The notes: generated by a model from the letters alone, not told the origin. 64,000 bases of DNA from Caenorhabditis elegans (GCF_000002985.6 NC_003280.10:124001-188000); one strand, 5' to 3'; positions 22,491 through 34,735 are shown, counted from the stretch's first letter. Numbers and translations: made by a program.

Positions 22491-23241
22491 TTGATCTGAA
22501 TACACGAGAGTTAAGCGATTCCAAGGAAACATATTTCTCTATTCCGAAGATTTCTAAAAAAAATTCTCAAAAATCGGAATTCAATTTATCCGTACATCTT
22601 CGTATTCTCTACATCTCTTCCCCTCTCTCACTATACCTGTTCAGTGTCCTAAGGAGGGTACGCGCGCGCGAGGGGGGCCTATGTGAGCGAAATGATATCC
22701 ATCTCTGTCTCTTCTGATGATGTTTTCTTCGTTTTCCCCCCGCGAAACCGGCTTCATGTTAGACATTTCCACGATTTTTTCGATCTTTATGGATTTTTAT
22801 AATGTTGCATATTTTAATTAATCAACTTTGAAAAAAAGGTTTACCAATTAAACTTATTTTCATTAATTTCCAACCATTTTCAGCCAAAAGCTTCCAAAAT
22901 TGCATTAGAGCGCGGTTACATTGCACTTTGAGGCGTTACTGTTTTGAGAAACTGTTCCTTTCGGACACAAATCTTTGAAAAAACGTGATTTATTCAGATT
23001 CTTAGTTTGTTTTTATTTTTTTGAATATTATGAAAAGTGAATTAAGATATTAATAAAATATTTTCCAATAAGAATAACCGTACCAAACTTGGTTATTTCA
23101 TACATAATTTTTGCAATTTCAATTCTACAGAAACGAACATTTCATCCAATGTACGCGGTCTCGTTTATTTGTTTTAAACAATAAATTTCAGCCATTTTCA
23201 TCGCTTCGTTTCCAATTTTTATTGATTTTTCACAATTTTCA
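22491..23241. other. Upstream region of the MFS gene
   Basis: About 750 bases with no gene visible. It includes a CT-rich stretch, a GTACGCGCGCGCGAGGGGGG tract near 22659-22678, and a putative trans-splice acceptor ATTTTCAG at about 23242. It probably holds the promoter of the downstream transcription unit. Confidence 0.5.
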
Positions 23242-23272
23242 GCACTGTCACGTGCCATCAACACATAATGGA

Positions 23273-23750
23273 ATGAGCCAACAAGTGTCGCCACGGAGCA
23301 CAGCAGCGCATTCAAACAATTCTCAACTGCCAAAGGTTTTTGTTTCCAACGACGCAAAAATATAATAATTTTGTAAAAAAGTTTTCAGGTAAATCCGGAC
23401 GACCGTTTGTCTCCGAATACTCGCGTACTCATCACAAAGCTTGAGGTTTGTTATAGAAAAGTGCTGGTCAAAAACCGGTTTATTAGGCAATGCGGAACGG
23501 CTTTTCGATTAAGATAATTATTGATTTTTACACAAAGTGGATATCTATCCTTTCGATAATTTGGTTTCACTGAAAAAAAAAAGTAAAACCGTTTTATTTT
23601 TTTTTTTCGCAGGATTGATGTTAAGAATAGTAAAAACCTACGAGTTTCCCCCCGCAAGCTCTTGGCCGCGGCCGAGAGTGCGCTCTTCCACCGGCTGTTT
23701 GCGGAGCACCGGAACACAAAAACAAGTATTATTTACAGGATAGTATGCTA
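23273..23750 (+). other. Candidate upstream exons or small leader gene before the MFS transporter
   Basis: After an ATTTTCAG at about 23242, an ATG at 23273 opens a 21-codon exon (23273-23335) that splices in phase to 23389-23445, ending LITKLE. The next coding-like stretch, about 23630-23750, reads NLRVSPRKLLAAAESALFHR and ends in a TAA that overlaps the MFS start codon in another frame. The obvious acceptor before it (TTCGCAG) would give an immediate in-frame stop (GAT TGA), so the join is unresolved. It may be an alternative 5' part of the MFS transcript, a regulatory leader or a tiny upstream gene. No family recognised. Confidence 0.35.
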
Positions 23751-26700
23751 AGAAAGAGTCGATCGATAATGTCAATGGTTTTTGGAAGGAAAAAAGCAAA
23801 GGATCGAGCTGAAAAAGGACATCCGTATGTTGAGGTAGGAGATTTTTCATTTGGAAAATATTAATTTTTTCAAATGTATCAATTTACAACTCTTTTTTTG
23901 CTCTTTTCGCCTTGATAAGAATGAAAGTTGTGAAAATTTGATGTTTTCCCCGAAACATTGTATTTCTCCTTGTATTTAACAACAGAATTCCGCATTTTCA
24001 GTGAAAAAATCATGAAAAACGCCGCTAAGTTATTGTGCGAATTCCAAGAGAATGAAGAATTTCTTAGAGTTCGCGCAAAAACTTATTAATAGGAATTAGT
24101 TGGGTTTTTTTCGTCAATTTTCCGCAAATTTTTAAACTAGAAGTTAGTAAAATTCACTAAAATAAAAATTTTGATAGTTTGAAACCATTTAAATGTATTT
24201 TGCAGGCATCAGTATCACATGCACTAGTCGTCATTTTCTTAGAATATTTCGCATGGGGTCTACTAACAGTTCCGGTGATAAATGTAAGTTTTTATTTGAA
24301 AAAAAAAACTGCAAATTCCATAAATAAAAATTCAGGTGCTCGCCGAGACGTTTCCGACTAACAAATTTCTTATGAATGGGCTCGTGTTAGGAGTTAAAGT
24401 GGGTTTTTTTTTCAAATTAATATTTTAAACACATTTTCTGGCAGAAAAAAAACAAAGTTTTTGGTGCGTATCGGTTTTCTGCACCGAAAAATATTTTTTG
24501 GATGCTCATTTAAAAAATATATCCTCAATTTGTTTCAACTGTTAGTGTCGCAGCGTTGATTTCTATATCGACAAGTACACAAATTTGTTTGAGTGCCTAT
24601 CAACAAAAAAGTACCTGAATCAGCAAAAATCCGCGTAATAAACTATCAAAATTATGATATTTTCATACCATTTTAGATAATTTTTCTGTTTGTAGGTACT
24701 CAGACAAATTTGCGTACTTGTCGATATAGAAATCAACAATGATAAATTGACAAAATTCAAGATTTTTGCTGAAAATATTCTTATATATTCAAAACTTGTT
24801 TTTCAAAAAAAAAAAGAAATTTTCCAGGGTCTTTTATCATTTCTGTCTGCTCCACTCGTTGGCGCACTTTCGGATGTTTGGGGACGCAAGGCATTCCTTA
24901 TACTTACTGTATTATGCACGTGTATGCCAATTCCATGTCTAAAAATCAGTCCATGGTGGTACTTTTCATTGTTCAGTCTCAGCGGACTGTTCTCAGTGAC
25001 GTTTAGTGTCATCTTGGCTTATGTCGCTGATATTACGGATAAATCGGTGAGTTTTCAGAACATGTTTTTCTTTCGAAAAAAAAACGAAAATTGCAGAAAT
25101 ATTTCAAACTGTAACTATCCCATAATTTTTTTGTCGACAAATTCGGCAATTTGCCGGTTTGCCGATTTCCGGAAATTTCCTTTATCCAAATTTCTCATTT
25201 CAGGAACGCTCATCCGCCTATGGCCTTGTCTCAGCGACGTTTGCAGCTTCATTGGTGACGTCACCGGCACTCGGTGCCTATATTTCAGAAGTCTACGGAG
25301 ATAGTCTCGTGGTACTGCTCGCAACAATTGTCTCGGTGGCTGATGTGATTTTTATTGTGCTCTTTGTGCCAGAATCACTTCCATCTCGAAGAAATACTGG
25401 CTCTGTGTCACAAATCACTCCGAACGAGGTGTTCAATTGGCAATCCGCTGATCCGTTCGGATCGTTGAGAATCGTTTGGGAGGATAAGTTGGTGAGACTT
25501 TTGAAATTGAAAATTTTCGTGCTAAAACTGTCTAGTGAGACTCTTAAATCGAAGTTTCTAAAATTTGTTTAACACAATATTTTTTTAATCTTTTCATCTA
25601 AAAAAGTAACTTTGGAAAAAAAACTGAATTTTTAAAAACTTTTTTCTGTTACTTGAGCAAAAGGCTATATAGAAAATTCCCAATTCGTTTTTTTTGTAAA
25701 TTTGAGAATGTTTGGAGCATGACTGTTACAAAAATAACTAGCTTTGCTTCAAGTTCCCTACTTCTCGATACTAAAAATTAAAATGTATGAAAGCTATTTT
25801 AACTATTTTAAATTTTCCAATTTTCGTCTTAATTTCCATGTAATGTTTGAAAAAAAAACAATTAATTTACCATATTCTTAGGTTCTCCAACTCGCCACAA
25901 TCGTCTTTCTCTCATATTTACCCGAATCTGGTCAATTCTCGTGTTTCTTTGTCTATCTGAAACTGGTCGTTGGCTTCTCGCCGGAAGCCGTTGCCATGTA
26001 CATTGGACTTGTCGGAATCTTGTCCGTCGTTGCTCAAACCGGATTCTTGCACTGTTTGACGAGCAGATTCGGTACGAAACATACGATTACGCTGGGACTC
26101 ATTTTTCAGCTGATTCAACTCACCTGGTATGGATTGGGAACGCAGTGAGTTGATTTTTTCAAAATAAAATTACTAATCTAGATTTTCACGTTTTCGAAAA
26201 CTGTTTTAATTTTTAATTTCTAAAAATCGCTTTGGTTTTTCTAAAATTAGTAGATTTTTGGCTTCTTCACTGAAAATCGAAATCTACAATTAAGGTTTTC
26301 AGAAATTCAGAAAAAAAACTACTTTCAATTAAATAAAAAAACTTCAGTTAGAAAAGAAATTTAAATTTTCTCAAAAAGCGTAACCCGACTAGTCGCGTCT
26401 GTTGAAAATTTGGAAATAGAAAAAATTACAAGAAATATTTTTAAAAAATTTTTTGGAATTGAAAGAAATTTAATTCTAAAATGTTGAAATAAGTTTACAA
26501 AAAACTGAGCTTCTTCAAAATTGAAAAATGACTTTTTTATGAAAAAAATTGAATTTGAAAAAAATCGAAAATAATTTTGTTTGAGATACTGGATATACTG
26601 AATTATCAAAATTTTCAATTTTTACTATATCGGGAAAACGTATCAATATTTTTCTATTAATTAAATGAAATAATCTGAAATTTTTGAATTATCACATTTT

Positions 26701-27932
26701 TCACAAAAAAATTGACGTTTTTTTTTTCAAATAAATATGTATTTTAGATACTGGATGATGTGGTCAGCTGGTGTTCTTGCCGCGATGAGTAGTATCACGT
26801 ATCCATCAATCTCTGCATTTGTATCAATACTTTCGGATAAGGACAAACAGGGAACCGTCCAAGGTGTCATCACCGGAATTCGTGGACTTTGCACCGGTTT
26901 CGGTCCGGCTCTCTTCGGCACAGTGTTCTACTTATTCGACGTTGATTTAGAAGATGAAAAGAGCACTGGAGGAGCATTGTCATTAGTGGCACCGAGAAAG
27001 ATTCCCGAGAAGATTTTGGCGCCGACGAGGAATGAGAGTTCATGGGTGAGATTTTGAAAACAGAAAAATTAATATTATGCCATTAAAAAATGCTCTTGCT
27101 TTTCAATTTCTAAAAAATTTAAAAAATAATTTTTTATTTATTTTGCGATACTTCAAAAATATTGGGTTTTCCTGAAAAAAATTGAAAATATAAAAATTTC
27201 CGTTTTTCAATTTCTAAAAAATTTAAACAATACTTTTTTATTTTGCGATACTTCGAAAATAATAAAATTTTCTGGAAAAATTGAAAAACTAAAATTTTCC
27301 GTTTTTCGATTTCAAAAAATTCGAAAAATCGGAGATGTTCTGTTTTTTCCGATATTTCGAAAAAAAATTTGATTTTAAAAAAACTTCAAAATTTACAGTT
27401 TTTCCAAAATAAAAACGGAAAGTTTACGGTTTTCAAAAATCGTAAATATTACGGTTTTTCCAAGAAAACGTGCAAATTTGTTTCAATTTTCGATTTTCCG
27501 GTTCTGCTGGAATAAAGAAAAAAACCGAAAGATCGAATGAATTTTCGGCGGCACCTCTAGTTCCCACTACTCCTCACAACTAAAAACAAAAATGTCAATT
27601 TTTTGTTTTGGGGATGAAAAAAAAACAAGGAAATTAAGATTGTTATCAAAAAACTCGATTTTTCAAAAAATTTGCACAATTTCTTAAATGAACCTAATAT
27701 GCAGATTCAACAACAAGTGGACCGTGCGGCCGCATTCGATTGGCAATTCATACCTGGTCCACCATTCTTAATAGGTGCAATGATGGTACTATTCGCATTG
27801 CTCATCAACTCAACACTTCCACATACTCCAACACCGTCGAAATACTTCCGAAGGTCTTCACCATCGTTATCTCGACAATCTTCAGATACGGCACGATTGT
27901 TGAGTAGTTCTGATTCTTCACCACATTGTTGA
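23745..27932 (+). CDS. Major facilitator transporter, HIAT1/MFSD14 type
   Basis: Twelve-pass membrane transporter of the MFS, closest by eye to vertebrate HIAT1 (MFSD14A/B), whose members act in Golgi/endosomal membranes; the substrate is uncertain. Exons: 23745-23834, 24206-24283, 24336-24398, 24828-25046, 25204-25491, 25882-26144, 26748-27045, 27705-27932. Phases agree and give 508 aa. Key motifs are HALVVIFLEYFAWGLLTVP (TM1), the MFS signature GALSDVWGRK at about residues 89-98, AYGLVSATFAASLVTSPALG, MITGIRGLC-like GVITGIRGLCTGFGPALFG, and FIPGPPFLIGA near the last helix. The C-terminus is Ser-rich and cytosolic. A TATTTACAG ends at 23738, six bases before the ATG, and is a likely trans-splice acceptor; this supports the chosen start. 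Intron 3 holds an inverted repeat (24554-24740) and intron 4 a CCGGAAAT repeat fragment. Confidence 0.9.
24554..24740. repeat. Inverted repeat in MFS intron 3
   Basis: Arms of about 45 bp. The left contains GTTGATTTCTATATCGACAA followed by GTAC, and the right contains GTAC then TTGTCGATATAGAAATCAAC. The loop is about 90 bp. No coding sequence is affected. Confidence 0.75.
25137..25196. repeat. CCGGCAAAT-family fragment in MFS intron 4
   Basis: GACAAATTCGGCAATTTGCC, then GGTTTGCCGATTTCCGGAAA. A short member of the family, located directly upstream of the 3' splice site of exon 5. Confidence 0.6.
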
Positions 27933-28701
27933 AAATTGTTCGACGAATCGAATTGTTCCTCGCTTTTGTATTCATTTCTAGCATATCTCGACTCCCTCCT
28001 TACTAGGAAAGGTTTTCATTTTACACTCGGGATTCAAAACGAGAACTCTTAAATTTCGGTCTAAAATTTTGAATTTGAATTTACGCTGTTTTTGAGGGTT
28101 TTTAGAATTGCCGCAAAAAATCTCTTCAAATGGTTTTCTGAAGCTTCGGAAAATGATTAAGTTTCTTAAAGCACATTTCAGAAAAAAATCTAAACTTCGA
28201 ATGGCATATTCCTAGTCTTGAAGCCTGAGTATATCATGAAAAAATCTATCCTTGAAAGAAACCAAATGTGATATTTATCTATTTATTTTACATATACATT
28301 TCTCATTCACTCCTCCCCTATCGTTTTCCCCACCCCAATTTTGAATGGTCAATTTTTTTCGGGTAATTTTTTCTCGTTTTTTTGCAGATTTTTTGATGAA
28401 TCCTCGTCCCCCGAATTTTCCCTTGGGTATTAATTTTGTTTCTTCTCTTTTTTCATTGAAAATTGTATAATAATCACCCCCTATCATCACAGTGTCTGTG
28501 TTATTATTTTTTGTTTTTTTGTTCATTCTCCGAATGATTCAATTGATGACACACCTGCCACCTGCCCCACCAGAAGCATAAAATTTTTATTTCTATTATT
28601 GTATTCCGGTCATCATCGAAAAGCTCCACCACTCCTCCCACCTGAAATTTACAACTTTATATCAAATTTTGCTGAAAATTTTAGAGATCTACAAGAAGAA
28701 T
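27933..28701. other. Intergenic region: MFS 3' end and promoter of the cysteine-synthase-like gene
   Basis: 770 bases. The first part should be the MFS 3' UTR. The rest is pyrimidine-rich (for example CACTCCTCCCCTATCG) and likely contains the promoter of the next gene. The gap is too large for a typical C. elegans operon spacing of about 100 bp. Confidence 0.5.
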
Positions 28702-30884
28702 ATGATATCAGATTATTTTTACCTTTTATTCACTATCAGTTTGCTTGCCAATAGTGCGCTTATGGTTGTGACCCACCAAAGTTCGAATGGGAATAGGATA
28801 TCCGATGCTCCAAAGGATCAGATGACAGGTTAAAAAATGTTTGAAAAATAAATAGAATTTGAAATTTTCTATAGTTTTTAGTCATTTTCATTGGATTTAA
28901 GCTAAGAATTCAGAATCCAAAGAATGGACGCGTGACGCAATTCAAAAAATGTGGTCTGAGAGGAATCTGATGGGTAGCACTCCAATCCATGTCATAGATC
29001 CGCCCGGATTACCATCTGTGAGACTGGTTTTCAAAAATGAGTCGGCATCATTGACGGGCTCACTGAAGCATCGATATTCATGGTCATTGATGATGTGGGC
29101 GCTTTTGGAAGGTCACGTGAAGAATGGGACACATGTTTTTGAAGCTTCATCTGGAAATACTGCATGTTCACTGGGTTATATGTGTCGATTGTTGGGATTA
29201 CAGTTCACTGCAGTGGTTTGTTTTCGGTTTTATTAATTTTCAGTAGAGTCACAGTAAAATGTGTGATTTTTCATCCAAAATACTTATTTTGGGTCTTGAC
29301 ACGGGCGAAAATTTCATCTATTACAGAAACACTAAATTATGAAAATGCGTATTGCACAACACATTTAACGCACAAAATATCTCAAAGCGAAAACTACAGT
29401 AATTCATTAAATGACTACTGTAGCGCTTGTGTCGATTTACGGGCTAGATTTTTTTAAAGAAATTATTTTCGAAAATCGGGCCCCCGTAAATCGGCACTAC
29501 AGTAGTCTTTTAAAGTGTTCCTGTAGTTTTCGCTACGAGATATTTTGCGCGTCGATTATGTTGTGCAGTACGCATTCTCCGAATTTTGTGTTCCCGTAAT
29601 ACAGTACTCACTAGTTTTTTTTCGATTTCTTTTTAAAGCGGAGTAGCGTAGATGGGGATTCCACTTCAAAATGCCAAAACTGATTATAAAAAAATTGTTA
29701 TCTATTTTTTAACCGATGATAATCAACAACAAGTCGCAAAATGTCAAAATTGGAGCCAAAGGAAAATGAAAAAAAACGCCCGGGTACGGTAACTCTACAG
29801 TTTAGCTCGTGCTAGGACCCGAGAGCGTGATTTTAGGTAAAAGTGGACCTTCTTCACGATCAGGTACTACACAACATTGCAGGTTCCTGACACAATTGAG
29901 CAAGTAAAGGTGAGGCGTATCGAGGAGCAAGAAGGATTTGTGGTCCGTGTACCAATTTCCGATAGATTGATAATAGCTGAACAACTAGCCAAGTCTACCG
30001 GCGGATTCTTCATGAATCAGTTTAAGAATGCCTTCCACGCGGAAGAGTTTCATGAGAGTAGGTTCTATTGCATGCCTACAGGTACCTAGGCAGGTGGTAT
30101 ATTTTAGGTGGTTCTGCTTCTTCAAAGCCCTCTGCAAATCTAATGCATGAGCTTTTCCATCAGCTCAATTCAACACCACCTTCAATATTTGTACATCCCG
30201 CTGGAACCGGCGGCACATTGTCTTCTATAGGTAGATATGCTAAGAAATATGGTCTCGACACGGAGATTGTGTTGGCAGACACACAGTACTCAATTTACTA
30301 TGATTATGTGTTGAATGGAACGTGAGTATTAGATGATTCAGTTGTTCAGGAATCCTGCCAAACTTTTCAGTTTTTCTAAAAACACTGGAGCCCATCACTG
30401 GGTGGCACCTGGAATGGCTGGAATCGGATATGGAGCGATGGGTCCCGCGCAGATAGCAGAGACCACAAGGTGAGTCTAAAATTTGTTTCAAAAAAAAACA
30501 AACATGAGATCTTTCAGCCTGGATCCTGCTGTGATCGATCGTGTCCTCAAAATCCCTGATCTCGCGAGCACGGCAGCTATGAAAGTGGCACGGGATGTTG
30601 GGATCAATGGAGGAACAAGTACAGGAGTCAATTTCCTAGCTGCTCTTCATATCGGTGCTCTGATTCGTGCTCAAAACCCGAAGAATCAAGAAATTTTCAC
30701 AATCGCGACGATCCTAGCAGACTCTGGAAAATATTACGAAACGACGTATTTCAATCGGAAATGGATATCTGAAAAGTTCAAGACCCACGGTGGATTGCCG
30801 GTTTATGACTGCTGGCTTCAAGTTATTCAGGATTGCTGGATCAGTGGCAAAGATCCGTTGGATATTGGACGAAAAATGTGTTAA
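28702..30884 (+). CDS. PLP-dependent cysteine-synthase/CBS-like enzyme with signal peptide
   Basis: Fold-type II pyridoxal-phosphate enzyme of the cysteine synthase / cystathionine beta-synthase superfamily; the likely chemistry is beta-replacement or beta-elimination on serine or cysteine derivatives. Six exons: 28702-28828, 28914-29215, 29883-30057, 30108-30321, 30371-30469, 30518-30884. Phases agree and give 427 aa. The N-terminus (ISDYFYLLFTISLLANSAL) is a hydrophobic signal sequence, so secretion or ER lumenal location is inferred. SLTGSLKHR holds the PLP lysine (K94). EASSGNT (about 119-125) binds the substrate carboxylate. HPAGTGGT is the phosphate loop, and GINGGTSTG (about 334-342) lies near the C-terminus. 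There is no haem-binding or CBS-pair domain, so it is not cystathionine beta-synthase itself. Phylogeny would be needed to choose among the paralogues. Confidence 0.9.
29340..29580. repeat. Palindromic repeat in intron 2 of the PLP-enzyme gene
   Basis: Arms of about 100 bp. Left: ATGCGTATTGCACAACACAT then GCGAAAACTACAGTA. Right: CTGTAGTTTTCGCTACGAG then GTGCAGTACGCAT. It is a common C. elegans type of palindrome. Further right, at 29633 and beyond, is a partial copy of the GCGGAGTAGCG family. Confidence 0.7.
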
Positions 30885-30924
30885 ATCTATATATTTAATT
30901 CTAATTTAAAAACAAAAAACAACA

Positions 30925-30930
30925 AATAAA
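30925..30930 (+). terminator. Polyadenylation signal of the PLP-enzyme gene
   Basis: AATAAA 41 bases after its stop codon and just before the convergent mrpl-28 stop codon at 30935, so the cleavage site should fall inside the mrpl-28 coding end. Confidence 0.6.
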
Positions 30931-30934
30931 AAGC

Positions 30935-32007
30935 TTAATTAGTGGCGCTTCTCAACTTCTTTCCAATCGGATTCAAATATTTTCCGAACATTTTGTCACC
31001 AAACTTGGATTCTGTTTTCATTGGAGCCTCTGGATTCTCGAGTTCTTGGGAGATCTCATCAGTTCCATCACGAAGACGTTCGAGAAGAGATTGTTCAAAT
31101 TTATATTTCAATGGCTCCGGTGCTGTTGAATCTTCCATATCCTGTTGTTTACGGGCCGCTTCATTCAATTCCAGTCCGATCCATTCTGCTTCTCTCTCTG
31201 GAATCACAAAATCAGCGTATTTCTCCTTGATATACGCTTTCTTCTCGTCATTTTCCTCGTAGTAGGACTCGGTGGTCAATGTAAGGAGCATTTCGCGTTT
31301 CAGCCTGAAACAAATGAAAGAAAATTGATTTTTTCCAGTTTTTCACTCACGAATTCGCAAATTTCGAGTCTAAATCGATTTCCTTGCTTTCAAGAATGTA
31401 ATAGTCTAATCCAAAATGTTCATCGATTAATCTCATCGCTCTTTCCGTGACTGTTACCTGGAAAATGCACAATTTACGATTTCTAAACAATTTTCATAAA
31501 TCAAACCTTGATATATTTATCCAAAATCTCTGAATACAACACTACGTTCTTCAGAGCCGGGAAAAACAACTTTGGCACCCAATATCTTGGTAGAATCTTC
31601 TTTTTCGTGTACGGCGCCGACTCAATCCATCCTTTCACTACACGTTCACCGCCCCATAGTCCATCATCACCTTCAGGAGTGCGGATTCCAATGATTGGGT
31701 TTTCCTCCAACTCGATTTCCACGTTTTTGAAGGAATCGTGTGCAAACCGGCTGGTTGGTGGTCTGGAAATTAGGTTACATAATTTTTTTTTGGAAATTCT
31801 GAATTACCTGTAGTGTACCGGTGTTTTATCTGATAGAATCGTCTCCCAATAACGTGTTTTATAGTGTTCGGGAAGGCGATGAACCACACTCTCCGAGTTT
31901 TTGAAGATTTCTTCGTTTCTTTGAATTCTTTCGGCTTTATCCCAGGTAACAACGGCTCGCCGAACGTTTGGAGTTACATTTTTCAAGTTTTTTGCCAGCG
32001 ATGCCAT
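30935..32007 (-). CDS. mrpl-28: Mitochondrial large-subunit ribosomal protein bL28m
   Basis: Structural protein of the mitochondrial 39S ribosomal subunit, the homologue of mammalian MRPL28. Four exons: 32007-31808, 31762-31507, 31457-31351, 31304-30935. Phases agree and give 310 aa. Family landmarks are in order: RLPEHYKTRYWE and PVHYRPP, then GLWGGERVVKGW, YSEILDKYIKVTVTERAMRL, FGLDYYILESKEIDLDSKF, LKREMLLTL and IPEREAEWIGLELNEA. It is longer than the human protein (256 aa), mainly through a C-terminal tail after about residue 250. The N-terminus is basic and suits mitochondrial import. The acceptor TTTTTAG lies two bases before the ATG, a likely trans-splice site, which fixes the start. 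The symbol follows family naming. Confidence 0.92.
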
Positions 32008-34703
32008 TACTAAAAATTAAATAACTTGAAAAATGTAAAAATTGAAGAAAAATAAATAAATCTTCAGGTAGTCCGAGAGGACTACGCGTGTGTTGCGGTA
32101 GAGCGTGTTTCCCTAATCTGTAGTTTTGCGTGGTGGTGTTTGCGGACAAGGCGCTAGAAAACGGTGCAAAGTGCGCGAAAATTAAATGTTTTTTTTTGTT
32201 TTATGTTTGTTTTTCCGGCCTTTTCGTATTTTTTCCTTTTTACCACTTTTATTACCTTTAGTTTTTTGATTGGCTTCAAAACAGAAATGTTCCGCGTCAC
32301 TTGGTTCGTTAACGTGTCCAAAATAGTTGCTAATTACATCCACTCCATAATAATTATTTTGTTCGTTTCAAAGTTAGTTAGAAATTTCGGTTTTCAAATT
32401 CGTTTTCGCTTTCCGCCGATAAAATCACCTCCGAATTTATTCCGCCACGCGCAAATCCTTTCCTTCGCTCTCTTCATCCTAATCCTTGTGAATGTGTCTT
32501 CCAGGACTTACAAGGACATCATTTCTTTTATTTTGTGACTCTTTACGGCTTATCCCTCAAACATCTCATCATAATCATCATGCAAACTGCCTCTTACCTT
32601 TTGAAATTAGAAAATTACACAAAAAGTTTCAGTTTCTCCATGTTTTTCAGTTATTTTGTCGTTTCACAGCGAAAATCGAAATATGGAACCTTGAAAAATA
32701 AAGAAAGAAGGATTTATCAAAATTTTAATAAGAAAAAATAGGCGTTTTTTTTTCCAAAAGAAAAGATGTCCGTTAATTATTTTTCAATTGTTTTTTTAAA
32801 GTTTCTCAATTTTTCGATTTTCTCAACAAAAAAAACAGAGAATCACCGAAAAATCGAAAAATTTTGTTTTTCTTTCACAATAAATAATTGGAAATTTAAA
32901 AAAAATTTAACATTTTCAATTTCCACTAAAGAAACATCCAAAAAATGAAACTTTCTTGTTCATCGACTATAAATTTTTTGATATTTTAGATTGTTAAATT
33001 TAAAAAAATCCATTTTTTTTCTAAATTTTCTCAATAAAAAACAACGGAAAATAATCAAAAATTCCGTTTTTTTTTAATTTGCCGTCGAAATACACCTAAA
33101 AACCGGCATTTTTGTTTCTAGAAACCTCTTTTTTCGATTTTCTGGAAAGTTGAAAAATCGAAAAACGGCACCCTTGCTTGTGACGCAATAAGTATTATAT
33201 AATCACTCTCTATACAACTTGTTATCGATATCAATCGTTGCAGTGTGTGTGGACACTGATTAATTTCTGTCAAGTACTGAAAAACCAGCTTCCTCGCCCA
33301 ATAATAAACCTCGAAACCAAACCAAACATGGACTGTTTTTGCCATCTCATCGGGAATAATTAAACAGACGAAGAAGGCGTTAATTGTTAGTTGCCTATAT
33401 GTGAGACAGTGCCCGAGGAGAGAGGAGAAGCTTGTATTTGTTTGTTGTGTCATCCATTCGATATGGGCAAGTTTCTTGTGGCGATTCTCGCCGGAAGACG
33501 CTCCTTTATTGATACTTTATCTTTCAGTTTCCGTGTTTATTTCAAAATCCATAGGTTTTTTTTCTGTCAAAGATATAGTTAGGTATCCGATTCGTCGCAT
33601 ACCGTTTTCTCCGGATTTTGAATAATCCAGTTTTTTTATTAGTTGGGGTTTTTTTCTAAATTACCCGAAATAGTCTAAATTTCGGAATCCAAAAAGAATG
33701 ATAAATTCCACTAAATAGTCTAGCAGACCACTTTTCTTCAAAGTTGAATTAAATACGATATTTCTATTAGTGGCATTTCTAGATTACGGAATGTTTTGGG
33801 TATTTAAAAACAGAATCCCATTCCTTCATTTTCCGTTACTCCACCTTAGAGTTGCGAGTGATTCTAGCACCATTATGTCGTTAACGTCGTCGTTTTCCAA
33901 AATCATGCTGAGCTCATAGGCTAGAATGTCTGTATGTCGTGTGAAATCATATTTGGACTAAACTTTACTAAAGGGCTTCACGTGAAGTTCTATAACAATT
34001 CATTGAAACAATTTCGTTTCGCAATCTTTGATCAATTTTAGCAATTCGAAAATAGAACTGATAAGCAGAAAATTCAATCTCACACCACAAGGCAGGTGGA
34101 TTTTATTCTCCTAATTTAGTTTGGCTCTGGAGCTCACAAAGCTCCGCGTGCACGCGCGCGCACATTTGTGTGTGTGTGTGTGAGACTTAACTAGTCGGAA
34201 ATGATTCGAGTCTCTCGTTGTTTTCCGGAGACACCGATAACTTCGTTAGCCAAGGCTACGCAGGTTAGCCACATTTCCCATTGAATGATTGTTGGTTGGA
34301 TGTCGGCTTTTCCTTTCCAGAAAGTATTACTATTTTTTCACCCAAATGTTGCTATAATTCCCTTCTGCCCCATATCCCCTGCCCCCGAAGGTCAAACCGC
34401 TTTCAATTGACGACTTCTACTACTACTACTGCGGTGTCTCTTCTTTTTCCTTTCAATCTTAGGTCTTTGCCTCCTTTGGTTTAACGCTTGTGTGTGTGTG
34501 TACGCCTCTGTGATAGCAAATGGAACATTTTCAATTCGGGGGCCGCGAGGTTGAAAAAACTAGGTCACTCGAATTGAAATCGAAAGTGAGAGACTCCGGG
34601 GAAACGAGGAAGCAAGAAGATGAAACACCTGTAATCATAAAAGAAGTCAGTTTGAACGGAAGACATGGGAGCCGTAATTCTCGAAGCGGATTCGGACACA
34701 GAA

Positions 34704-34735
34704 GGCTGGAGCTGTTGTGAAAAACAGCTCCAGCC
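34704..34735. other. Perfect 13-bp hairpin upstream of etr-1
   Basis: GGCTGGAGCTGTT (34704-34716), a six-base loop, then AACAGCTCCAGCC (34723-34735). The stem is fully paired and GC-richer than its surroundings. Function unknown. Confidence 0.7.

Noticed and set aside
23745-30884. Operon linking the MFS and PLP-enzyme genes
   Set aside because: The 770-bp gap is too long for a standard C. elegans operon and no SL2-type acceptor is evident before 28702.
32164-32538. 124-codon plus-strand frame next to mrpl-28
   Set aside because: The hydrophobicity comes from T-rich DNA; no domain, splice partner or recognisable start context.
33118-33453. 111-codon minus-strand frame in the etr-1 upstream region
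   Set aside because: No recognisable family and no supported splice sites; length is compatible with chance over 7 kb.
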